From assembly GCF_030268085.1 (NCBI RefSeq), contig NZ_BSDE01000001.1:310001-374000 (forward strand): a DNA stretch of 64,000 bases, in the 5' to 3' direction. Positions within the stretch are counted from its first letter, which is position 1. Every line of letters begins with the position of its first letter. The notes below the pieces were generated by a model. That model did not search any database. It saw only the letters and a list, made by a program, of their open reading frames with translations, and was not told the DNA's origin. Made by a program: the position numbers and the translations under genes. Below, in pieces: positions 1-8,235 of the stretch. This DNA comes from Geothrix limicola. Lineage in GTDB: Bacteria > Acidobacteriota > Holophagae > Holophagales > Holophagaceae.

Positions 1-1762
1 GCGTTCTTGGTGAGGCGATGCGGAGGGTGGCCCAGCCCTGGTGGTTGGTGATGCGCACGGGCAGCGCCCCGGAGGATGAGCGGGCCGAAACCTGGCTGAT
101 CTCGAAGTTCTGGCCCCGCGGAAAGGCGAAGTGCAGCTCGTAGGGATCGTCCTTGATGACCTTGCTCCGGCCGGAAAAGCCGCTGCCCGTGCGGTGCAGC
201 GCCTGCAGATCCACCCAGCCCTGGGTGAGGTGGCGGTTGGTGGATACCAGCTGGATCTGTCCGTCGCTGGGCACGAGGCTGAGCACACGGCAGCTCGTCG
301 GCGCGAGATCCAGGGCCAGGCCGGCTTCCCAGGCGCCCAGGTATTCCTGGTTCCAGAAATCGAAGACATGGACGGGGCCGTTCGCGGGCAGGCCCAGTTC
401 CTGCCAGTTCAGGTAGAGCGGGTCGGGCCTGTCCTGGCGGAAGTTGAAGGCGCCCACCACGTCGTAGCCGCGGCCCAGGTGCTGGATCTTGAGATCCCAG
501 ATGCGCTTGTTCCGCACGGCGGGGAAGAGATCCAGCGGGCGGATATCGGTGGCGGGGAAGACCTTGTGCAGGATGTCCACGCGTTCCCGCGACAGATCGG
601 GAAGGCGGTCGCTGGCGAACAGGGCCTGGCCCGTGAGGCCATGGAGCGAAGCCCAGACGCGGGCCTGATCCAGGGAGAGCGGCGCGCGCAGCAGCATCAC
701 GTCGGGATCGGTGTACCAGGCGATGTTGTGCTGGTAGTAGGACTGCAGGGTGGGGGCCAGGGCCGTGAGGAAGCCTTCCCAGCCCAGCACCACATCGCCG
801 CCCGTGCGAGAGCCGTTCATGAGGCCCATACCCTCCACGGGCAGGCCCCAGCAGCCCAGGAGGTAGCGCTTGGGCCCGATGCCCGAGCGGATGGCATCCA
901 GGGTGTGGCGGTAGAGCTTGTCTGGCTCCGCGGGATGCTGCATGAAGGCCTGGGTCTTGCCGTACTCGTCCACCACGATGGGCTGGCCGTCGATCTTCAG
1001 GTAGTCGTAGCCCCAGGCGGTGAATTTGGAAAAGAGGTCTTTCAGGTAGGCCTGGGAGGCTTCCGAAGAGGGATCCACCAGCCACTTGCCTTCCCACGTG
1101 TCGGAGGGGCTGGTGCCATCGGGCTTGCGCAGGAACACACCCGGGAGGCTTTGCACCACCTGGTCGTTGGACTGGCCGTGGGGCGCGATCCAAAGGCCGG
1201 GAGTGAAGCCCTTGCTTTTGATGTAGTGCGCCAGGCTGGCCAGGCCGCTGGGGAAGTGGCGGTCGATGCTGCTCCAATCCCTGGAACCGTGGCCCCCATC
1301 GGCCTTCTCGGCCTGCCAGCCATCGTCGATCTGGATGATCTGGGCGCCGTAATCCTTGAGGTTCTGGGCGATCCAATCGGTGTTGCGCCGCACCTCTCCT
1401 TCATCGAGGTTTTGATAGTAGTAGTACCAGGTGCAGAACCCCGAGGGCGCCACCGGGAAGATGGATTTATCCAGGGGCCGAAAGAACTTCAGCTTCAACG
1501 TGTCGCGGTAGTAGTGCGGCAGCAGGGTTCCGTCCAACAAGGTGAGCTCGTCCTTGGTCGGGTCGTAGCTGCCTTGGGACAGGGGCGTCTGGACATCGCC
1601 GAGGGTCATGACGAACAGATCCCCGTTGCTGCCGTCCTTCACGCGGGCGGGGATGGGGTGGGGCCAGGTCTGGGTTTGGGGCTTGGCCTGGGGTTTGGCT
1701 TGGCCCGAAGCCAGGGCGCAGCCCAGCGCCATGATCAAGGCGGTGCGGGAAAGGGCGGGCAT
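1..1762 (-). CDS. GH36-like alpha-galactosidase-type glycosidase, secreted, 3' end cut by window edge
   Basis: The reading frame stays open to the window edge, giving about 587 residues; the C-terminus lies outside. It starts with a hydrophobic signal peptide (MPALSRTALIMALGCALASG). The fold signature is that of clan GH-D: a FCTWYYYY segment near residue 110, QIDDGWQ near 145, and YLKIDG near 254, where the Asp would be the nucleophile; the Asp in TDPDV near 350 is a possible acid/base. This fits alpha-galactosidase; a beta-L-arabinopyranosidase activity is possible given the arabinan locus. The stop of the upstream metallopeptidase lies inside this gene's ribosome site (CAGGAG-TAG-TCC-ATG), so the two are translationally coupled. 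Family assignment is fairly sure, substrate is not. Confidence 0.8.
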   Translation of the reverse strand, partial: MPALSRTALIMALGCALASGQAKPQAKPQTQTWPHPIPARVKDGSNGDLFVMTLGDVQTPLSQGSYDPTKDELTLLDGTLLPHYYRDTLKLKFFRPLDKSIFPVAPSGFCTWYYYYQNLDEGEVRRNTDWIAQNLKDYGAQIIQIDDGWQAEKADGGHGSRDWSSIDRHFPSGLASLAHYIKSKGFTPGLWIAPHGQSNDQVVQSLPGVFLRKPDGTSPSDTWEGKWLVDPSSEASQAYLKDLFSKFTAWGYDYLKIDGQPIVVDEYGKTQAFMQHPAEPDKLYRHTLDAIRSGIGPKRYLLGCWGLPVEGMGLMNGSRTGGDVVLGWEGFLTALAPTLQSYYQHNIAWYTDPDVMLLRAPLSLDQARVWASLHGLTGQALFASDRLPDLSRERVDILHKVFPATDIRPLDLFPAVRNKRIWDLKIQHLGRGYDVVGAFNFRQDRPDPLYLNWQELGLPANGPVHVFDFWNQEYLGAWEAGLALDLAPTSCRVLSLVPSDGQIQLVSTNRHLTQGWVDLQALHRTGSGFSGRSKVIKDDPYELHFAFPRGQNFEISQVSARSSSGALPVRITNHQGWATLRIASPRT

Positions 1763-1765
1763 GGA

Positions 1766-3349
1766 CTACTCCTGATGACGAGGGCAGGGCTGGAAGCGCC
1801 AGTCCACGTGTTCGTGATAGGCCATGGTCGTATCCACGATCTTGTACAGTTCGGGATCATGGGCCTTGAGGGCCTCGTGAGTGGTGATGGGCCGGTGCGC
1901 GCCCACGGGGGCGAAGCCGTCACCCGAGCCATCGAAATAGGCCACCACGCCCGCGGTCCAGTAGGTGAAGCGATCCTGGGCAGCTGGCGTGCCAGCCCAG
2001 ATCCGTTTCTTGGCGGCGCGGGAAAAGGCGGCCTGGACCTGGCGGTCAAAGCGAGTGTCCATGCGCTGCACCCGCAGCTCGTACTGCTGAACGTTGTCGC
2101 CCTTCTTGGCGAAGGCTGGGTCCATGGGCCTCAGGCCGGCGGCAAGGTACATGGCCTTGGCGAACACGCTGAGGGTCATGCATTCCCCCGAGAAGGGGTC
2201 GCCGGGCAGGTTGAGCACGTTCTCTTCGGGCACCACCAGCAGCTTCAGCTCTGGCGTGTAATCGAGGTAGCGCACTTCGTCGAAATCAAGGGTGTCTTTA
2301 CGCCCCTTGAACTCCGGCAGGTCGCTCAGCCGCTCGCCCCGGCCCAATACCACCAGGCGTGCGCCTTGGCTGATGAGCACCTTGAGGATGTCGTGCCGGT
2401 AGGCGAACAGTTTACGGATGGTGTCGTTGGCCTTGAGCAGGGCCGCGTCGCTCACCTTGGCGGTGCCCAGCACCGGGAATTCGCGTGCGTAGGTGAACTT
2501 GGTGTACGTGGCATCCGCGCCGAAGGCGGGCGGCGGAGGGAAAACGGAGGGCTGGCGGCGCAGGGGGCGGAGCCGCCAATCCTGGGTGGGACTGAGGCGG
2601 AAGGTCCGGTGGACGAAGGCGTAGGCTTCGGGTTGGTAACGCTTCAGCTCCTCACGGGTGACCACGGGGCCATGGTTCCAGTTGTTGGCCCGCTCACAAT
2701 CGAAGTACATGGTCACCAGCTCCGCCCAGTACTCAGTGGCATTGGATCCGGCGTAGGTGTGGTGGAAGAGGCCCTGGGCGACGGCCCGTCGATAGAGGGC
2801 CTCCAGCTCCTTCTGCCACCGTGGATCCATGCGGGTGAGGGTGGCATCGATGGTGTGGGCGAATTCGTGGAGGCCCACGCTCATGTCGTCGTAGCGGTCG
2901 TTGGCGAGGTTCAGCAGGTTCTCTTCCCCGAAGCTGGTGACGTCATCTCCCCCGGTACCGCGCACCCGCTCGTTCCAGAAGGCGGGGTCGGGGGTGTCGC
3001 GGTAGTCGGGAAGATCCGTATAGACCTGATCCTTGCCGATGATCACCAGCCGGGTGCCGAAGTCGGACATGGCCCGGATGATGTCGGGTCGCCCCGCCAG
3101 GACATGGGTGACGATGTCATAGGTGCGCTGCAGGGCCTCGTCGGCCACCGCCTCGCCCGCCAGCACCGGCATGCCTTCGATATCCAGCGCCTTCCGGTAG
3201 AAGGTTCGGGCGTTCTCCCGGAATTTGACATCCACCTTCATGAACATTTTTTCTGTGGGAGCCATGACCACCGGAGGCGTTTGAGCCAGGCCGGAAAAAG
3301 TGGTGCCGAGGGCGAGCAGAGCCGCCTGGATGGGCCGGGGGATGTTCAC
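1766..3349 (-). CDS. Secreted putative zinc metallopeptidase with a duplicated domain
   Basis: About 527 residues. A GTG start at 3349 is chosen because GGAGA lies 8-9 nt upstream and longer starts would overlap the GH127 gene. A signal peptide (IQAALLALGTTFSGLAQ) is visible. The first half carries GLHEFAHTID near residue 160, an HExxH zinc site of the MtfA/lethal-factor type, followed by an Asn-Ala-Thr-Glu-Tyr-Trp-Ala-Glu stretch that may give the third ligand. The second half repeats the layout (a DLP-containing segment, then E-E-N-(L/V)-L-N-L), but where HEFAH should be it has FSGECMTLSVFAK, so it has lost the zinc ligands. The gene sits inside a glycoside hydrolase operon. The substrate is unknown; cleavage of plant cell-wall glycoproteins or of a cell-surface partner are guesses. 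Confidence 0.72.
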   Translation of the reverse strand: MNIPRPIQAALLALGTTFSGLAQTPPVVMAPTEKMFMKVDVKFRENARTFYRKALDIEGMPVLAGEAVADEALQRTYDIVTHVLAGRPDIIRAMSDFGTRLVIIGKDQVYTDLPDYRDTPDPAFWNERVRGTGGDDVTSFGEENLLNLANDRYDDMSVGLHEFAHTIDATLTRMDPRWQKELEALYRRAVAQGLFHHTYAGSNATEYWAELVTMYFDCERANNWNHGPVVTREELKRYQPEAYAFVHRTFRLSPTQDWRLRPLRRQPSVFPPPPAFGADATYTKFTYAREFPVLGTAKVSDAALLKANDTIRKLFAYRHDILKVLISQGARLVVLGRGERLSDLPEFKGRKDTLDFDEVRYLDYTPELKLLVVPEENVLNLPGDPFSGECMTLSVFAKAMYLAAGLRPMDPAFAKKGDNVQQYELRVQRMDTRFDRQVQAAFSRAAKKRIWAGTPAAQDRFTYWTAGVVAYFDGSGDGFAPVGAHRPITTHEALKAHDPELYKIVDTTMAYHEHVDWRFQPCPRHQE

Positions 3350-3384
3350 GCCGAATCTCCAATCAGAAATCGCCAAGATAGCCG

Positions 3385-5853
3385 CTACTGCACGGCCCAT
3401 TCGTAGAGGCCTGCGGACAATCCAGGCCTGAGGCGCAGTTCCAGGCGCAGCGCCGATGTGGTCACTGGCGTGAAGGCTGTGGTGAGGACGGCGCTCCGTG
3501 TGGTGGCATAAGGCGCCTTCGCCTCCACGGGCTGCCAGGCACCATCCTTGGTTCGATACAGCAGGCGCCAGGATTCCGGCACGGCGCAACCGCCTCCCGA
3601 GGGCTGATCATCGAACCAGCAGACTGAAACATGGGACACGGTGGCGGGGGCCTTGAACTGGTAATCCACCCATTCCACGCCGCCGTTGTGAGGCCAGAAA
3701 TCGAAGTGGGGCGCGAAGCCATCCGTGGCGTTCTGGGGTACCAGCTGATCGTTCAGGGCCTCGGTGCCCATGCCCTCGCGGGCGAAGGAAACCGTGACCT
3801 TGCTTTCCGAAGCCAGGGTGGGTTTGGGTGGCAGGGGTACGTCCTTTTCGGAAGTGGGAAGCCAGACCTGCATGGGGGAAGGCCCGCGGTTGGCCCAGGC
3901 GAAGTAGGGAATGGCCGTGAGGGACGCCGTCGCCGAGCTGGTGCCTCCATCCTTGAGGCGGGAGACGCGGTGGGCGCCCTGGATATCCAGCACGGTCACT
4001 CCACCCAGGAGTTCAGGCCGGCTCACAGGCTTCACCTTTTGGAGGGAGGGGACGGTCACATCGAAGACATCTCCGCCGTTGTCGCTGCCCTCCAGGCAGT
4101 AGACCACCGGGCCTCGCTCCAGCGCGATGCGGCCGCGAGTCGCCGCCACCTGGGCATGGCCCAGGACCGTGCGCACAGGCATGGGCAGGTTCACCTCCAC
4201 CGCGTCGCCCTTCTGCCAGGTACGCGTGAGAACGGCGTAGCCGTCGCGCAGTTCGGCCTTCACCGCTTTTCCGTTGATCGAAATGTGCCACCCATCGGCC
4301 TTCGCATCGCGGTAGGTGTAGAGGTCGCTGGGCAGGGGGTGGCCTTGAGTCCACCCGGGGATGCGGATGCAGACGCTGAACACGCCCGGCCGCACGGGGT
4401 CCACGCCCAGGCGGATGCGGCCGGACCAGGGATAGTCCGTGGTCTGGTTCAGGCTCACGGCCGTGCCCGCGACCTCGGTCGTGGCCTGGCTTTGGGCGAA
4501 GAGGTTCACGTAGAGGCGATCCTCTTTCGTCGCGTACATGTAACCCGAGAGGGCGGCCAGGGTGCGCAGGACATTGGGGGGGCAGCAGGCGCAGCCGAAC
4601 CAGGGCGCGCGGCCCGCGTATCCGTGGTTGTTCCGGCTCTTGCCGTCATAGACCAGGGGATTGGGATAGAAGAATCGGTCGCCGCTGAGGGAGACGCCGC
4701 TGAGGAAGCCGTTGTAGAGCGTCCGCTCGAACACATCGATGAACCGGGATTCGCCGGTCATGAGAAACATGCGGTGGTTCCACATGAGGTTGGCGATGGC
4801 CGCGCAGGTCTCGTTATAGGCGCGCTGGGGCAATTCGTAGTCGTCGCCGAAGGCCTCGCCTGAGCCCCGGGCGCCGATGCCGCCGGTGAGGTAGAGCTTG
4901 CGCCCCACCACGTTGTCCCAGATCCGCGAGATGGCCTTGAGGTAGCTTGGATCGCCGGTGAGGGCGGCCACGTCGGCCATGCCCGAGTACATGTAGCCCG
5001 CCCGCACGGCGTGGCCCACGGCCTCGTCCTGGTCCACCACGCGCTTGTGCATCTGGGCGTAGGTGTCCCCGCCGGGGCCGCGCACATCCAGGAAGAACTT
5101 GGCCAGCTTGATCCAGCGTTCGTCTCCTGTCTGGCGATAGAGCTTGGCCAGGCCCATCTCCACCACCTGGTGGCCCGGCGCGATCTTCAGGTCACCCTTG
5201 CCGAAATCCTTCCAGAGGAGTTCGGCGCTCTTGAGGCAGACGTCCAGCAGGGCCCGCTTGCCCGTGGCTTGGAAGTAGGCCGTGCCAGCTTCGTAAAGGT
5301 GGCCCAGGTTGTAGAGTTCGTGGCTGAGGTCGGGGTCGTTGAGCCAGCGCTTTTCATGGATCCAGGGATGGGCGGGGGAATCCGGATGCATGGTCCGCCA
5401 GGTGTAGAGGTAGCCATCGGGCTCCTGGGCGGCGGCGATGCGCGTGATGATGCCGTCGCAAAGGGCCTCGAGGGCGGGATCCCGCTGGATGCTGAGGGCG
5501 TAGGCGGCGCCCTCGATGCTCTTGTAGGCATCCGAATCATCGAAGGTGTATTCCGTGAGGGGCTTCATCTGGAAGTCCTTCTCACCGGCCGCGCGCCGCC
5601 TCATGACCTCGGCGGCCTGATCGAAATTCTTGATGCGTCCCGTTTTTTCGCACTGCTCGAAGGCGAAGGGCAGGGTTACCCGGCGATTCACTTCCTGGCG
5701 GGGCTGCCAGAAACCGCCGGTGATGCGCACGGACGTGAACGGTACGGGCTTGACCGGATAGTCTGCGGCGGGGGCGAAGGTGGCGCAGAGCGTGAGGGCG
5801 GTACCCCAGGCTCTGCCTGATAGGCGAGGGAAGGTGGGCAGGGAGAAGGGCAT
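3385..5853 (-). CDS. GH127 beta-L-arabinofuranosidase
   Basis: 822 residues with a signal peptide (ALTLCATFAPAA). The N-terminal segment FTSVRITGGFWQPRQEVN and the catalytic core match DUF1680/GH127. The Cys-rich block FGCACCPPN at about 419-427 supplies the nucleophilic Cys and zinc-binding Cys known for the bifidobacterial HypBA1 enzyme, in which the nucleophile is Cys417. A C-terminal extension of roughly 170 residues resembles a carbohydrate-binding beta-sandwich. Its role would be release of L-arabinofuranose from beta-linked arabino-oligosaccharides, as found on hydroxyproline-rich plant glycoproteins. It is 33 bp from the upstream GH146-like gene, in the same operon. The family call is strong; exact linkage preference is inferred. 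Confidence 0.9.
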   Translation of the reverse strand: MPFSLPTFPRLSGRAWGTALTLCATFAPAADYPVKPVPFTSVRITGGFWQPRQEVNRRVTLPFAFEQCEKTGRIKNFDQAAEVMRRRAAGEKDFQMKPLTEYTFDDSDAYKSIEGAAYALSIQRDPALEALCDGIITRIAAAQEPDGYLYTWRTMHPDSPAHPWIHEKRWLNDPDLSHELYNLGHLYEAGTAYFQATGKRALLDVCLKSAELLWKDFGKGDLKIAPGHQVVEMGLAKLYRQTGDERWIKLAKFFLDVRGPGGDTYAQMHKRVVDQDEAVGHAVRAGYMYSGMADVAALTGDPSYLKAISRIWDNVVGRKLYLTGGIGARGSGEAFGDDYELPQRAYNETCAAIANLMWNHRMFLMTGESRFIDVFERTLYNGFLSGVSLSGDRFFYPNPLVYDGKSRNNHGYAGRAPWFGCACCPPNVLRTLAALSGYMYATKEDRLYVNLFAQSQATTEVAGTAVSLNQTTDYPWSGRIRLGVDPVRPGVFSVCIRIPGWTQGHPLPSDLYTYRDAKADGWHISINGKAVKAELRDGYAVLTRTWQKGDAVEVNLPMPVRTVLGHAQVAATRGRIALERGPVVYCLEGSDNGGDVFDVTVPSLQKVKPVSRPELLGGVTVLDIQGAHRVSRLKDGGTSSATASLTAIPYFAWANRGPSPMQVWLPTSEKDVPLPPKPTLASESKVTVSFAREGMGTEALNDQLVPQNATDGFAPHFDFWPHNGGVEWVDYQFKAPATVSHVSVCWFDDQPSGGGCAVPESWRLLYRTKDGAWQPVEAKAPYATTRSAVLTTAFTPVTTSALRLELRLRPGLSAGLYEWAVQ

Positions 5854-5886
5854 GATCGGTACTCCGGAGCGAGGGGGATTCGGCGG

Positions 5887-8235
5887 TCAGCGCTGGGAAT
5901 CGGAACGGATGGTGCGGACGCCGAAGATGGCCGGCGTTTCGCTGTCCTTGGCGGCTTCGATGCGGACGGTGACGGTTTTCTTGCCCTGGACCAGCGCAGG
6001 GGGAATGGCGTATTCGCGATCGAAGAAATGCGGCACGCCGCCCCGGTCGATGACTTCGTCGGCGATCTTCTGGCCGTCCACCTGGATCGTGAAGGTGCGC
6101 TTGCGCCACTCATCCTGGAAATAGGTCAGCACGACAGCGGCGGGATGAGCCGCGTCCACGGGCATGTCAAAGGAGAACCACTGCTTCGAGTGCCGGAAGG
6201 GACGGCCCTGGATGCGCCGCATTTCATCGAGGATCAGGCCTTCGCCCTTGAAGTTGAAGTCGCGCTCCGGCTGCATCTCCCCGGGCTGGGCATAGGCCAC
6301 GGTGGCGAGCTGGAGCTTGCGCTGCCGCTCCATGGCCTGGGCGTACTCGGCGGAACGGGCCTGCCATTCCTTGGGCGTGAACAGATCGAAATAGACCGCA
6401 TAGGAACGGCGGTGCAGCTGGAAGAAGGGCACCAGATCCACCTCGTGGGGATTGCCCGCGCCTTCGGTGCGGAAATGGCCGGGCTTTCCGGCCACGGGCT
6501 TGAGCCACTGATCCAGGGGGCGTTCCGCGGCCACCAGGACGGGCACGCTGCCTTCCTTCCAGGTTTCGAAGTCTTCCTCGGGCCCCAGGTTTCCAGCCAG
6601 CACCAGGGGTCCCCACAGGATGGCGGCGCGGCGCGGATTGTCCGGCAGGGGCTCCAGGCGCAGCGTCTTGGGCAAGACCAGGTGCACCACATCTCCCGTC
6701 TTCCAGGTGCGGGTGATTTCCACGTAATCGCCCGCCTTGGCCAGGGAGGCGACAGCTTGCCCGTTGACCTGGACCTGGAACCCTTCGTGGGCCCAGGCCG
6801 GGCGGCGCAGATTGAGCGTGAACGTCTTCGGTTTTTTCAACGTGAAGGCGAGGGAGGCCTCATCGCCGATGGGCAGATCGGTGGTGGTGGCCAGGCTCAG
6901 GCCCGCGGCGGCCCAGGTGGCCGTGGAGGGGGCATAGAGGTTGACCCAGAGCCGGTCTCCGGCCTCGTAGTAGATGCCGAAGGCGTGCAGGGCATGGCTC
7001 TCCATGCCCGATCCCACGCAGCAGGTGAAAGACTCCTCCATGTCCTGGTACTCGTGCTGCACGCCGCGTCCCACGGGCACCATGTAGCAGGTGCGGCCGT
7101 CCTGGGGATCCATGGAGGCCAGGATGTGGTTGAACAGGGCCCGCTCGTGGAATTCGGCGTAATAGGGATCGGGCCGCAGGGCGAAGAGCTTCCGGGCCAT
7201 CTTGATCATGTTGTAGACGTTGCAGGTCTCGGCGGTGCGGCCATCCACGCTGTCGGACATGCGGTCGGCGTCGAAGAAGTATTCATTCTTGCCGTGGCCG
7301 CCGGTGGCGAAGGTGTGGTGCTGCACCACCCGGTCCCAGAAGAAGGAGGCCGCATAGCCGTCACCGGGATCGCCGGTGTAGGCGTAGCGGGCCAGGTTGC
7401 CCATGAGCTTGGGCACCTGGGTGTTGCCGTGCAGACCGCTGAGCTTGTCCTGGTGGCGCTTCAGGGGATCGAGTACGGCTTTGTGCTCGAACTTATATGA
7501 AAGATCGAGCCAGCGACGGTCTCCGGTATCGGCGTAGAGATCCGCCAGCACTTCGTTCATGGCACCGAATTCCGTGTTGAGCATTTTCTGGAGCTGGGCC
7601 TCGTTCAATCCGGCTAGGGTGCGCTCGGCCCATCCCGCGAACTCGATCTCGATGGCCAGGGCCAGCGGGTTCCCCGTGCAGCGGTAGGCATCACGCAGCC
7701 CGGCGAAGATCTTGTGCTGGACGTACCAGGGCGACCAGAGGCCGTTGAGGTCGAAGCCGCCGGAGCGGATGTCGCCTCGCGCAACTTCCTGGAACCGCTC
7801 CTTGCCTTGCTCCAGGGCGCCGAGGTAGCCATCGCCTTGCTTGTCCTGCACCACCTTGAGCTCGGAAAGGATGGTGTCCACCCGTGCCTTGAACCGCGGG
7901 TCGCCCGTGGCGCTGCTCATGAGGCTGACGGCAGACAGGTAGTGGCCCAGGATGTGCCCGGAGAGGTTCTTCCCATCCCCATCCCAGCCTCCGTAGGGTT
8001 GGGCCTTGGGCTGCATCCCGGCGCGCTTGCGGAAGTTGGCCAGCATGCGATCCGGCTCGAGCCGAAGCAGGTAGGCGGCATCCAGATCCTGGGCATGCTT
8101 GAGGGGGCCGCCCGTGAGACGAACATCCTGAAGAGGAAGGGGCCGCGCCACATCGGCGATGACGGGCTGGATGGGGTGGACCCCCTGGGCCGAGGCCAGG
8201 AGGGTGACCAGGAAGATCGGGAAGATGGCCTTCAT
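5887..8235 (-). CDS. GH146-like (DUF1680) beta-L-arabinofuranosidase
   Basis: 782 residues with a signal peptide (AIFPIFLVTLLASAQG). The N-terminus LQDVRLTGGPLKHAQDLD and the DGKNLSGHILGHYLSA segment are typical of the second DUF1680 subgroup, now GH146. The TCCVGSGMESH block near residue 402 gives the catalytic and zinc Cys pair. A C-terminal beta-sandwich region (about 580-780) follows. The start ATG overlaps the stop of the GH51 gene (ATGA), so translation is coupled. With GH51 and GH127 the cell has three different exo-acting arabinofuranosidases, enough to trim alpha- and beta-linked arabinan side chains. GH146 versus GH127 is decided by eye and is less certain than the superfamily. Confidence 0.88.
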   Translation of the reverse strand: MKAIFPIFLVTLLASAQGVHPIQPVIADVARPLPLQDVRLTGGPLKHAQDLDAAYLLRLEPDRMLANFRKRAGMQPKAQPYGGWDGDGKNLSGHILGHYLSAVSLMSSATGDPRFKARVDTILSELKVVQDKQGDGYLGALEQGKERFQEVARGDIRSGGFDLNGLWSPWYVQHKIFAGLRDAYRCTGNPLALAIEIEFAGWAERTLAGLNEAQLQKMLNTEFGAMNEVLADLYADTGDRRWLDLSYKFEHKAVLDPLKRHQDKLSGLHGNTQVPKLMGNLARYAYTGDPGDGYAASFFWDRVVQHHTFATGGHGKNEYFFDADRMSDSVDGRTAETCNVYNMIKMARKLFALRPDPYYAEFHERALFNHILASMDPQDGRTCYMVPVGRGVQHEYQDMEESFTCCVGSGMESHALHAFGIYYEAGDRLWVNLYAPSTATWAAAGLSLATTTDLPIGDEASLAFTLKKPKTFTLNLRRPAWAHEGFQVQVNGQAVASLAKAGDYVEITRTWKTGDVVHLVLPKTLRLEPLPDNPRRAAILWGPLVLAGNLGPEEDFETWKEGSVPVLVAAERPLDQWLKPVAGKPGHFRTEGAGNPHEVDLVPFFQLHRRSYAVYFDLFTPKEWQARSAEYAQAMERQRKLQLATVAYAQPGEMQPERDFNFKGEGLILDEMRRIQGRPFRHSKQWFSFDMPVDAAHPAAVVLTYFQDEWRKRTFTIQVDGQKIADEVIDRGGVPHFFDREYAIPPALVQGKKTVTVRIEAAKDSETPAIFGVRTIRSDSQR

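Noticed and set aside
131-3406. Very long plus-strand open frame (1091 codons)
   Set aside because: It is the antisense shadow of the GC-rich glycosidase and metallopeptidase genes; composition is Gly/Val/His-rich without domains, and the minus frames carry signal peptides and motifs.
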